The notes beneath the pieces were generated by a model that saw nothing but the letters and a program-made list of their open reading frames with translations, had not been told where the DNA came from and made no database searches. Positions 17,262 through 26,744 of a stretch of DNA of 64,000 nucleotides are shown in pieces (position 1 is the stretch's first letter; every line of letters starts with the position of its first letter). The translations under genes were made by a program, and so were the position numbers. This stretch comes from JADCGM01 sp943370355 (lineage in GTDB: Bacteria; Pseudomonadota; Alphaproteobacteria; Sphingomonadales; Sphingomonadaceae). The stretch covers positions 140,331 to 204,330 of the forward strand of contig CALRQP020000002.1 in NCBI GenBank assembly GCA_943370355.1, given 5' to 3'.

Positions 17262-17469
17262 TCTGAGTTCGCTACCTGCCTATGGTTCAGCCGGCCTCGG
17301 AGACAATATTGTTTGCATTCATTATCCCCCTGGCACGAGTCGCATATCCGGCGGCGCCCACCAAATGCTGCTCAATACGATAGCCGAGAAAATCCTCGGG
17401 CTGCCACAGGACGGCCGGCCCGATAAGACTGTCCCGTTCAACCAGATTCCCGCCTGAGAGGATCCTGTC

Positions 17470-18723
17470 ATGGCAGACGCCTATATCATCGACGCCGTCC
17501 GCACCCCGCGTGGCATCGGCAAGCCCGGCAAGGGCGCGCTTTCGCACCTGCATCCGCAGCATCTCGCGGCGACCGTGCTGAAGGCGCTGAAGGACCGCAA
17601 TGACCTTAATACGGCGGAGGTTGACGACATCATCTGGTCGACCTCGACGCAGAAGGGCAAGCAGGGCGGCGACCTCGGCCGTATGGCGGCGCTCGCGGCG
17701 GGCTATGACATCAAGGCGAGCGGCATGACGCTCGACCGCTTCTGCGGCGGCGGCATCACCAGCGTGAACCTTGCGGCCGCACAGATCATGTCGGGCATGG
17801 AAGATCTCGTCATCGCCGGCGGCACCGAGATGATGTCCTACACCGCGACGATGGGCGCCGAGGAATATGCGGCGGGCATCAAGCCGCTCGGCATGGGTTC
17901 GGGCAACCGCGCGCTTCAGGCGATGCACCCGCAGTCGCATCAGGGCGTCTGCGGCGATGCGATCGCGGCGATGGAGGGGATCAGTCGCGAGGCCGTCGAT
18001 GCGCTCGGCCTCGAAAGCCAGAAGCGCGCTGCCGTCGCAATTGCGGAAGGCCGCTTCGCCAAGAGCCTCGTCACCGTCTACAATGAGGACGGCAGCGTCG
18101 CGCTGGATCATGAGGAGTTTCCGCGGCCCGAGACGACTGCCGAAGGCCTTGCCGGCCTGAAAGCGTCATTTGATGCCGTGGCCGATGTGTCGATCCAGCC
18201 CGACGGCCAGACGTTCCGGCAAGCGATCAACGCGAAATATCCCGACCTCAAATGGACGGGCGTGCATCACGCCGGCAACTCGTCGGGTGTCGTCGACGGC
18301 GCAGCGGCGATCCTGCTCGCCTCGAAAGACTATGCCGACAAACATGGCCTGAAGCCGCGTGCACGGATCGTCGCGACCGCCAATATCGGCGACTGCCCGA
18401 CACTGATGCTGAACGCTCCCGTCCCTGCCGCACGCAAGGTGCTCGAAAAGGCCGGCCTCACCGTCGACGACATCGACCTGTGGGAGATCAACGAAGCCTT
18501 CGCCGTCGTCGCCGAGAAGTTCATCCGCGACCTCAAGCTCGACCGCGACAAGGTCAACGTCAACGGCGGTGCCTGTGCGCTCGGCCATCCGATCGGTGCG
18601 ACGGGCTCGATCCTGATCGGCACCGTGCTCGACGAACTCGAGCGCCGCGGGCTGAAGCGGGGCCTCGTTACCATGTGCGCGGCAGGCGGCATGGCCCCGG
18701 CCATCATCATCGAGCGGGTGTAA
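17470..18723 (+). CDS. Acetyl-CoA C-acyltransferase (thiolase)
   Basis: A 417-residue thiolase that cleaves or forms 3-ketoacyl-CoA with CoA/acetyl-CoA. Active-site residues are all present: nucleophile Cys92 in DRFCGGGITS, NEAFA, the His in GGACALGHPIGATGS near 373, and the second Cys in MCAAGGMAP near 402. A GAGAGGAT element about seven bases before the ATG is a good ribosome-binding site. The gene is separated from accA by 208 bases, so it may have its own promoter. The long loop with KQGGDLGRMAALAAGYD is common in the broad-range thiolases of fatty-acid degradation. It could feed acetyl-CoA to the upstream pathway or work independently. Confidence 0.9.
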   Translation: MADAYIIDAVRTPRGIGKPGKGALSHLHPQHLAATVLKALKDRNDLNTAEVDDIIWSTSTQKGKQGGDLGRMAALAAGYDIKASGMTLDRFCGGGITSVNLAAAQIMSGMEDLVIAGGTEMMSYTATMGAEEYAAGIKPLGMGSGNRALQAMHPQSHQGVCGDAIAAMEGISREAVDALGLESQKRAAVAIAEGRFAKSLVTVYNEDGSVALDHEEFPRPETTAEGLAGLKASFDAVADVSIQPDGQTFRQAINAKYPDLKWTGVHHAGNSSGVVDGAAAILLASKDYADKHGLKPRARIVATANIGDCPTLMLNAPVPAARKVLEKAGLTVDDIDLWEINEAFAVVAEKFIRDLKLDRDKVNVNGGACALGHPIGATGSILIGTVLDELERRGLKRGLVTMCAAGGMAPAIIIERV

Positions 18724-18968
18724 ATTACGTCAACCTCGGCACGACGGGCCTGAAGGCCTCGCGGTTGGAAATCCGCTGCATGACCTTCGGCACGCCGGGC
18801 CAGGGCTGGCTTCCCTGGGCGCCCGATGAGAACGCCAGCCGCGACGAGACCGTCGTCGCGACCAAGGTGTACACGCCATAGGGCAAGGGCCCAAACCAAG
18901 GCGGACCTTCGCGCATGGCGATCCTGCAGGCGGTGGACGGCAGCCTGCATCATCTCGGCATCCTCGCA
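18723..18968 (+). pseudogene. Aldo/keto reductase remnant
   Basis: Directly after the thiolase stop the frame reads NYVNLGTTGLK, CMTFGTPG and then VVATKVY, which are the opening and a later strand of aldo/keto reductases. About 35 residues that normally lie between these blocks, including the region around the catalytic Tyr, are deleted. The original ATG is lost and an in-frame TAG stands at about 18880. After that the frame still reads GPNQGGPSR and AVDGSLHHLG, again family-like. It is a clear non-functional relic. Confidence 0.7.
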
Positions 18969-18979
18969 TCGTCCGGGCA

Positions 18980-19138
18980 TCGTACGAAACCATCTTGCGC
19001 CTGCCCTTCGCGATTCCGCGGGCGTTCGAGCCGATCGGCGACAGCCATCCCGATCCGCCGGAATACTTCTTCGCGCTCAACAAGCAGCTCGGTGAAACCA
19101 TGGCCGACGTGTTCACGCACTACATCCGGCCAGGCTGA
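18980..19138 (+). pseudogene. Unrecognised coding remnant
   Basis: A 53-codon open stretch ends in TGA at 19136 and reads LPFAIPRAFEPIGDSHPDPP, followed by an amphipathic segment. Codon use is GC-rich at third positions as in real genes, but there is no start codon and I do not recognise the family. It adjoins the aldo/keto reductase relic, so this is probably a second decayed gene end. Confidence 0.2.
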
Positions 19139-19246
19139 CTGACATCGCAGCCCGGCGCTTACGTGCATTGCCCCCGGAGGCGTGGCACAAAGCGGCAGTT
19201 CCGAACTGGAACTGGGACCTGTCTGAGGCAAATCGAGCAGCGTGGA

Positions 19247-19276
19247 GAAATCCGCTGGCCGTGCTGCCAGCGGAGC
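19247..19276 (-). terminator. Probable intrinsic terminator of the amidohydrolase gene
   Basis: A perfect 9-bp stem (TCCGCTGGC at 19253-19261 with GCCAGCGGA at 19268-19276) and 6-base loop lie eight bases past the stop codon of the minus-strand amidohydrolase. On that strand the stem is followed by a short T-containing tract (TTTCT). The T-run is weak, so termination efficiency is uncertain. Confidence 0.5.
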
Positions 19277-19283
19277 TCAGACG

Positions 19284-20999
19284 CTAGCGCGCGCCCCGCA
19301 CCAGCCGTCCGGGAAGCTCGCCCGTCGGTTCGCCGTCGCGGTACGTGACGGCCCCTGACACCATCGTCATCGCATAGCCGTTGGCACCCTGGCGAAGACG
19401 CTTGCCGCCGGCGGGCAGGTCGCGGGCAATCGTCGGCGCATGGAGCGAAAGGCGATCGGGATCGATGAGGTTGAGATCCGCCTTCAACCCCGGCGCGATG
19501 CGGCCGCGATCGCCCAGCCCGAGCGCCGCCGCCGGGCGGCTTGTCAGCGCGGCGATGGCAGCTTCGGGCGACAGTCGCTCGAACGCGGCAGCGTCGCGGA
19601 CCCAGCGGGTCAGCAGATAGGTCGGGTAGCTGGCGTCGCAGATCATCCCGTAGTGCGCGCCGCCGTCGCCGAGCGCGACGACGGTCCGCGGGTGCGCGAG
19701 CATCGTCCGCATCGCCTCGGCGCTGTTGTTTCGATAATTGGCACCGGGGAGATAGAGGATTGCGCGCCCGTCGCGCTCCAGCAACAGATCATAGGCGACC
19801 TCCTCGGGGCGTCGGCCCTCGCGCGCCGCGCGTACATCGATGCGGTCCTCGAGCGGGGGTTCGTAGTTCGGCGGATCGCCGAGCGGGTATGCGAAGACCG
19901 AGTTCCGGACCTGATTGACGAAGATCGGATTGAGGTCGTCGGGCGTCTCCGACAGCAACCGCTCCCGAATGGCGGGATCGCGCAGCGCCTGCACCTTCTC
20001 CGAAAGCGGCAGGTCGGCCAACGGGCGAAAGCTCGGGTGCAGCGAGAACGTGTGGAAACTCAGATCAAGCCCGTAGAGGACCCCCACCGGCCGTGGGAAC
20101 ACTTGCCCGCGAATAGGCAATCCGTCGGCAGCGGCGATGTCCAGCCACTCGAGTGCCTCACGCCAGGACTCGCGAGTACCGTGCGTGACTTCGAGGAGCG
20201 AGAAGGACAGCGGCCGCCCCGACCGTTCCGCGAGGCGGCGCATCAGGCCGAGTTCGGGCTGCACATCACCGAACACCTCGGGAATGAGCTGAAACACACC
20301 CGAGCCGGCGTCGCGCAGCCCGTCGGCGAGCGCCATGAGCTCATCTTCTTCCGAATGGAGGCTGGGGGCCGGATCGCCCGCGCGGGTGCGGTGGATGATG
20401 TTGCGCGACGTGGTCACGCCGAGCGCACCGGCCCGGATCGCCTCCGCGGTCAGCCGCCGCATCTCGGCGAGATCGCCGGCGGTCGGGGCCTCGCGCTCCG
20501 CGCCGCGCTCGCCCATGACATAGACGCGGAGCGCGGAGTGCGGGAGCTGGGCCGCGACGTCGATATCAAGCGTCCGGGTGCTGAGCGTGTCGAGATAGTC
20601 AGGGAACGTCTGCCACGTCCACGGCAGCCCCTCGGTCATCACGACCTCCGGAATGTCCTCGACACCTTCGAGCAGACGGACGAGCATGTCATGATGCTCG
20701 GGCCGGCACGGCGCGAAGCCAACACCGCAATTGCCCATTACCGCGGTCGTTACGCCGTGGTTCGACGATGGCGCCATCCGGGTTTCCCACGTCGCCTGCC
20801 CGTCATAATGGGTGTGGACATCGACGAACCCGGGGGTCAGCCAGCGGCCATCGGCACGGATCTCCTCATGACCCCTGCCGGCGATCTCGCCGATGGCGGA
20901 GATGCGCCCGTCCTTTACGGCGACGTCGCCCTGCATGGGCGCTGCCCCCGTTCCGTCGAAGATTGTCGCATCGCGGATGACAGTGTCGAACTCGGTCAT
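19284..20999 (-). CDS. Amidohydrolase family protein, N-acyl-D-amino-acid deacylase type
   Basis: A 571-residue metal-dependent amidohydrolase of the D-aminoacylase branch, which hydrolyses N-acyl-D-amino acids or related amides in the cytoplasm. The N-terminal strand (VIRDATIFDGTG) and the metal-binding GFVDVHTHYDGQATW near residues 56-70 are typical. They are followed by NHGVTTAVMGNCGVGFAP, a segment characteristic of this branch, and by GDGGAHYGMICD near the end of the barrel. The ATG at 20999 has GGAGAG four bases upstream, which is better than the GTG at 21011. The end region (GAVTYRDGEPTGELPGRLVRG) is complete. It stands alone between pseudogenes; its real substrate is open. Confidence 0.83.
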   Translation of the reverse strand: MTEFDTVIRDATIFDGTGAAPMQGDVAVKDGRISAIGEIAGRGHEEIRADGRWLTPGFVDVHTHYDGQATWETRMAPSSNHGVTTAVMGNCGVGFAPCRPEHHDMLVRLLEGVEDIPEVVMTEGLPWTWQTFPDYLDTLSTRTLDIDVAAQLPHSALRVYVMGERGAEREAPTAGDLAEMRRLTAEAIRAGALGVTTSRNIIHRTRAGDPAPSLHSEEDELMALADGLRDAGSGVFQLIPEVFGDVQPELGLMRRLAERSGRPLSFSLLEVTHGTRESWREALEWLDIAAADGLPIRGQVFPRPVGVLYGLDLSFHTFSLHPSFRPLADLPLSEKVQALRDPAIRERLLSETPDDLNPIFVNQVRNSVFAYPLGDPPNYEPPLEDRIDVRAAREGRRPEEVAYDLLLERDGRAILYLPGANYRNNSAEAMRTMLAHPRTVVALGDGGAHYGMICDASYPTYLLTRWVRDAAAFERLSPEAAIAALTSRPAAALGLGDRGRIAPGLKADLNLIDPDRLSLHAPTIARDLPAGGKRLRQGANGYAMTMVSGAVTYRDGEPTGELPGRLVRGAR

Positions 21000-21074
21000 G
21001 AGACTCTCCACGGTTGATTTCAGTACGTAGGGTCGGCGGTCTGCGCGGGCGCACGATCGCTCAAGTCAGATAAG

Positions 21075-21620
21075 TTAACCCAGTTTGACCAGCATCTTGC
21101 CGATATTGGCACCGGTGAACAGGCCCAAGAAGGCATCGACGGCGCGCTCAACACCCTCATAGACGGTTTCCTTCCAGACCAGCGTTCCAGCCTCGTGCCA
21201 GCGACGGATGTCGGCAAGGAATTGCGGGCGCAGATCCTCGTGATCGAACGCGATATAGCCCTCAAGCTTCAGCCGCTTCGACGGGATGAGCATGAGGTTG
21301 CGCGGGGCGGTTGGCGGCGTGGTCGCGTTGTAACCCGATATGGCGCCGCAGATCGCGAAACGCGCGAACGGATTGGCGATGGCGATGGCCGACTCGAGCT
21401 GGTCGCCGCCGACATTATCGAAGAAGACATCGATCCCCTGAGGCGCCGCCGCCGCAAGCGCCTTTGTGAGGTTCGGCACGGCCTTGTAATCGATGACCTC
21501 TTCGAGGCGAAGTTCGTCGCGAAGGAAGGCCGCCTTGTCGGCGCCGCCTGCCGAACCGATGACCCGCGCCCCGAGATGCTGGGCAATAACGCATGCCGCT
21601 GAGTCGGCCTGAGCCCGGAC
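21075..21620 (-). pseudogene. 5'-truncated MDR/curcumin-reductase-type NADP-dependent oxidoreductase
   Basis: The minus strand encodes about 180 residues of the C-terminal half of an MDR-superfamily reductase: SAACVIAQHLGARVIGSAGG, then EVIDYKAV, DVFFDNVGGDQLE, the GAISGYN motif and TVYEGVERAVDAFLGLFTGANIGKMLVKLG. The catalytic N-terminal half is missing. The open frame continues upstream to about 21884 but loses all family similarity near 21620. The break lies less than 200 bases from the tRNA-fragment repeat at 21799, so truncation by the integration or rearrangement event is likely. Confidence 0.7.
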
Positions 21621-21798
21621 CAGATCGCCGCTGCGCAGGCGCGTCCGGCTAAAAGGCGCTAGGGAGATACGTTCAGGCAAAGCGGGAGGCCGGTCAGGCT
21701 GGCCAACATTACGAAACTCGAGGCCAAATTCTCGCCTCAAACGTCGGCCGGCAGCTCGCAGGCACAGCGTGTGTCGACGAAAACCATCGACCTTCCAA

Positions 21799-21859
21799 TG
21801 GTGCGGGCGGTCGGAATCGAACCGACACTCCTTGCGGAACTGGATTTTGAGTCCGCGTC
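21799..21859 (-). repeat. Attachment-site-like direct repeat, copy 1 (3' fragment of tRNA-Leu CAA)
   Basis: Read on the minus strand it shows an anticodon loop CTCAAAA (anticodon CAA), a class II variable arm (TCC-GCAA-GGA), a T stem-loop GTCGG-TTCGATT-CCGAC, an acceptor strand CGCCCGC and ACCA. The D arm and 5' acceptor strand are absent, so it is not a functional tRNA. It is identical over 61 bases to 57012-57072. Confidence 0.85.
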
Positions 21860-21906
21860 CGATATGTCTAACATGCTGATACATAGTAGATATTGCGCAT
21901 TCTGAT

Positions 21907-21939
21907 GAGCTAGTGTGCTAATCGCTGTGCTAGGTTTCG
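21907..21939 (-). other. Possible 3' end of a lost integrase gene, copy 1
   Basis: On the minus strand this reads RNLAQRLAH followed by TAG, 47 bases before the tRNA fragment. The second copy at 57120-57152 encodes the same nine residues, and its two base differences are synonymous. That pattern indicates a once-coding sequence. Position beside the attachment site suggests a tyrosine recombinase C-terminus. No longer integrase frame remains. Confidence 0.35.
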
Positions 21940-22314
21940 ATACCGTATCGACCGTCGATGGGGAGAACCTCTGAGACGTGTACCGTCAGTGCCTCACGCA
22001 CGAGATATCCTGTTTGCCGATGACGATGGTTCACACGTGATGGCCGCATTGGACCGCCGCAATGTGCTTGTTTTGCAGAAGCGGTTTGTCGAAATGTTGA
22101 AAGGGTAGACCTACGCGGCGCGGGGAGCCAGCAAGTCAGACCCACACAGTACATGGCGAATGCTAGCGTTCCTTGATCGTTGCGACGGCGCTCCGGAACA
22201 CATCGGTGCCGCCATCGCGACGTTACGAATTCTTTATCTCATCCCCGCCACTCCCACCGCGCGCCTGAATGGGGTTCGCGCCCATATCGCGTCTCCAATC
22301 TGGAGGCGTGTTCT
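21940..22314. other. Region upstream of kdpFABC without a supported gene
   Basis: About 375 bases separate the repeat from kdpF. The left part may contain decayed integrase sequence; the right part must hold the kdp promoter and the KdpE site. I find no clear -35/-10 pair or perfect dyad. A TGGAGGCG ribosome-binding element sits at about 22300-22307, seven bases before the kdpF ATG. Confidence 0.4.
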
Positions 22315-22404
22315 ATGTCATTCGACCTCATGCTCGGCGGTGCCGTCGCGGCGGCCGTGCTCGTCTATCTGCTGGCGGTGCTCGCCCATCCCGAACGCTA
22401 CTAA
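22315..22404 (+). CDS. kdpF: KdpF, small subunit of the potassium-transporting ATPase
   Basis: A 29-residue single-span membrane peptide (MSFDLMLGGAVAA..., ending AHPERY), the normal size and ending of KdpF, which stabilises the KdpABC complex. It has a good TGGAGG ribosome-binding site and lies 11 bases before kdpA. Confidence 0.9.
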   Translation: MSFDLMLGGAVAAAVLVYLLAVLAHPERY

Positions 22405-22415
22405 GGGGCCGCGCC

Positions 22416-24107
<1,692 letters not shown>

Positions 24108-24118
24108 GGACGATATCC

Positions 24119-26143
24119 ATGTCGACCGAACTCCGTCCGACTTTGTTCTCCGGCGCGTTGCTCGCCGCTGCCGCCCGCGACGCGCTCATCAAACTCGATC
24201 CGCGCACGCTGATCCGCAATCCGGTGATGTTCGTGACCGCGATCGTCGCGGCGCTCTCAACCGTTCTGTTCGTGCGCGGCCTCATGAACAGCACCGGTAA
24301 TGCGCTGTTCGAAGGCCAGCTGGTGTTCTGGCTGTGGCTGACCGTGCTGTTCGGCAATTTCGCCGAGGCGATCGCCGAAGGGCGCGGCAAGGCGCAGGCG
24401 GCGAGCCTGCGCGCGACCAAGGCCGAGCTGCGCGCCAAACGCATTGTCGCAGCGGGCGACATCTGGGAACTGGTCGGCGCAAGCCAGCTGCAGGTCGATG
24501 AGATCGTGCTTGTCGAGACCGGCGACCTGATCCCTGCCGATGGCGAAGTCGTCGAGGGCATCGCCAGCGTCAACGAAGCGGCGATCACCGGCGAGAGTGC
24601 GCCCGTGATCCGCGAGGCAGGCGGCGACCGGTCGGCGGTCACGGCGGGCACCCGCGTCATTTCCGACCGCATCAAGGTGCGCGTCACGGCGGCAGCGGGA
24701 CAGGGCTTCCTCGACCGGATGATCGCGCTCGTCGAAGGCGCATCGCGGCAGAAGACGCCGAACGAGATTGCGCTGACCATCCTGCTGGCAGGCCTCACGC
24801 TGATCTTCGTCATTGCGGTCGGCACATTGCCGGCATTCGCTTCCTATGCGGGCGGATCGCTTGCGGTCCCTGTGCTCGTCGCGCTGTTCGTGACGCTGAT
24901 CCCGACGACGATCTCCGCACTGCTCAGCGCGATCGGCATTGCGGGGATGGACCGGCTCGTGCGCTTCAATGTGCTGGCGAAGTCGGGCCGCGCCGTCGAG
25001 GCGGCGGGCGACATCGACACGCTGCTGCTCGACAAGACCGGCACGATCACCCTCGGCGACCGGCAGGCGAGCGCCTTTCTGCCGCTGCCCGGCATCGCCC
25101 AGAGAGACCTGGTGGCCGCAGCGCGCCTGTCCAGCCTGGCCGATGAAACACCGGAAGGGCGTTCGATTGTCGTGTTGGCAGGCGACGGTGCGCCGATGCC
25201 CGAGGACGGCGAGCCGATCCTGTTCACGGCGCAAACCCGCATCAGCGGCGTGCAGATCGGCGACCGCGCTGTCGTCAAGGGCGCGGTCGATGCGATGATC
25301 GGGCGCCTGCCGGACGCCGACCCGTCTGCCGTTGCCGCGCTGCGCCGCATTTCGGATGACATCGCCCGCAGTGGGGCCACACCGCTGGCGGTCGCCGACG
25401 GCGATCGGTTGCTCGGCGTCATCCAGCTCAAGGACATCATCAAGGCCGGCATCCGCGAGCGGTTCGGCGAACTGCGCCGCATGGGCATCCGCACGGTGAT
25501 GATCACCGGCGACAATCCGCTGACCGCCGCGAGCATCGCCGCCGAGAGCGGAGTGGATGACTTTCTTGCCGAGGCGACGCCTGAGGACAAGTTGGCGCTG
25601 ATTCGCAAGGAGCAAGAGGGCGGCAAGCTCGTCGCGATGTGCGGCGACGGCACCAACGATGCGCCCGCGCTTGCGCAGTCCGACGTTGGCGTGGCGATGA
25701 ACACCGGCACGCAGGCCGCACGGGAAGCTGGCAACATGGTCGATCTGGATTCGGACCCGACCAAGCTCATCGAGATTGTCGGCCTGGGCAAACAGCTGCT
25801 CATGACGCGCGGCGCGCTTACCACCTTTTCGATCTCCAACGATGTCGCCAAATATTTCGCGATCCTGCCGGCAATCTTCGTGGTGCTCTATCCGGGGCTC
25901 GGCGTGCTCAATGTGATGCGGCTCGCGTCGCCCGAAAGCGCGATCCTGTCGGCGATCATCTTCAACGCACTGATCATTCCGGCGCTTGTCCCGCTGGCGC
26001 TGAAGGGCGTCGCCTATCGACCGGCCAGCGCCGGAACGCTGCTCGCACGCAATCTCGCCGTCTACGGCCTCGGCGGCCTCATCGCGCCGTTCGTCGGCAT
26101 CAAGCTCGTCGACCTCGCGGTCGCCGGCCTCCACCTCGTCTGA
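24119..26143 (+). CDS. kdpB: Potassium-transporting ATPase ATP-binding subunit KdpB
   Basis: A 674-residue P-type ATPase subunit that energises K+ uptake. The phosphorylated residue is Asp305 in LLLDKTGT. The actuator-domain TGES motif (EAAITGESAPV), the MITGDNPLTAAS hinge and MCGDGTNDAPALAQSDVGVAMNTGTQAAREA follow in normal order. The gene starts 12 bases after kdpA and ends 10 bases before kdpC. The length matches the family, and no key residue is missing. Confidence 0.97.
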   Translation: MSTELRPTLFSGALLAAAARDALIKLDPRTLIRNPVMFVTAIVAALSTVLFVRGLMNSTGNALFEGQLVFWLWLTVLFGNFAEAIAEGRGKAQAASLRATKAELRAKRIVAAGDIWELVGASQLQVDEIVLVETGDLIPADGEVVEGIASVNEAAITGESAPVIREAGGDRSAVTAGTRVISDRIKVRVTAAAGQGFLDRMIALVEGASRQKTPNEIALTILLAGLTLIFVIAVGTLPAFASYAGGSLAVPVLVALFVTLIPTTISALLSAIGIAGMDRLVRFNVLAKSGRAVEAAGDIDTLLLDKTGTITLGDRQASAFLPLPGIAQRDLVAAARLSSLADETPEGRSIVVLAGDGAPMPEDGEPILFTAQTRISGVQIGDRAVVKGAVDAMIGRLPDADPSAVAALRRISDDIARSGATPLAVADGDRLLGVIQLKDIIKAGIRERFGELRRMGIRTVMITGDNPLTAASIAAESGVDDFLAEATPEDKLALIRKEQEGGKLVAMCGDGTNDAPALAQSDVGVAMNTGTQAAREAGNMVDLDSDPTKLIEIVGLGKQLLMTRGALTTFSISNDVAKYFAILPAIFVVLYPGLGVLNVMRLASPESAILSAIIFNALIIPALVPLALKGVAYRPASAGTLLARNLAVYGLGGLIAPFVGIKLVDLAVAGLHLV

Positions 26144-26153
26144 GGATCTGATC

Positions 26154-26744
26154 ATGGGTAACGAACTTCGCTCGTCGCTGCGTCCGGCCATCACGCTGCT
26201 GGCACTGTTCACGCTGATCCTGGGACTGGCCTATCCGGCAACGATCACCGCGGTCGGGCAGCTGCTGTTCCGGTCCCAAGCCAATGGCAGCCTGATCCGC
26301 GACGGCGACCGCATCGTCGGGTCGGAGCTGATCGCGCAGGATTTTACCGGGGCGGGCTATTTCCACCCGCGTCCGTCGGCAGCGGGCAAAGGCTATGACG
26401 CGATGGCATCGGCCGCTACCAACCTTGCGCCCGGATCGAAGGATCTGGCCGATGCGATCGGCAAGCGCATCGCCGAGCAGCGGGCGGCCGGTGTCACCGG
26501 CACAGTGCCTGCCGATCTGGTAACGACGTCAGCATCGGGCCTCGATCCGCATATCAGCCCAGCGGGCGCAGAGGTTCAGATTGCACGGGTCGCCGCCGCG
26601 CGCGGCATGTCTGCCGGTCAGGTCAGGACCTTGGTTACCGATGCGACTGAGCAACCTCTCCTCGGCGTGATCGGCGAGCCGCGAGTCAATGTCCTGCTGC
26701 TTAATCGACAGCTCGACCGGATCGGCGGTAAAACCGCGCCGTGA
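26154..26744 (+). CDS. kdpC: Potassium-transporting ATPase subunit KdpC
   Basis: A 196-residue subunit with one N-terminal membrane span (ITLLALFTLILGLAYPATI) and a periplasmic/extracellular domain. Family marks are GSELIAQDFTGAGYFHPRPSA, the VPADLVTTSASGLDPHISP block and the terminal VNVLLLNRQLDRI. KdpC assists K+ or nucleotide binding in the pump. Its TGA overlaps the GTG start of kdpD (GTGA), linking pump and sensor translation. Confidence 0.96.
   Translation: MGNELRSSLRPAITLLALFTLILGLAYPATITAVGQLLFRSQANGSLIRDGDRIVGSELIAQDFTGAGYFHPRPSAAGKGYDAMASAATNLAPGSKDLADAIGKRIAEQRAAGVTGTVPADLVTTSASGLDPHISPAGAEVQIARVAAARGMSAGQVRTLVTDATEQPLLGVIGEPRVNVLLLNRQLDRIGGKTAP

Noticed and set aside
7124..18723. 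A full 3-hydroxypropionate bi-cycle for autotrophy
   Set aside because: Only the acetyl-CoA to propionyl-CoA steps are here. Propionyl-CoA carboxylase, methylmalonyl-CoA mutase and the malyl-CoA/mesaconyl-CoA enzymes are not in the window, so autotrophy cannot be claimed.
19440..21017. 525-codon plus-strand frame across the amidohydrolase
   Set aside because: It is antisense to a gene with clear metal-binding motifs and a terminator on the minus strand; no domain was recognisable.
21799..21890. Functional tRNA-Leu gene
   Set aside because: Only the anticodon-to-CCA part is present. The D arm and the 5' acceptor strand are missing at both copies.
22269..22415. N-terminal extension of KdpA
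   Set aside because: It would run through kdpF in another frame, has no similarity to KdpA, and the ATG at 22416 gives the family length and the usual MIIAGWG start.
24257..26212. 651-codon minus-strand frame across kdpB
   Set aside because: Shadow of kdpB third-position GC bias. KdpB is complete with all P-type ATPase motifs.
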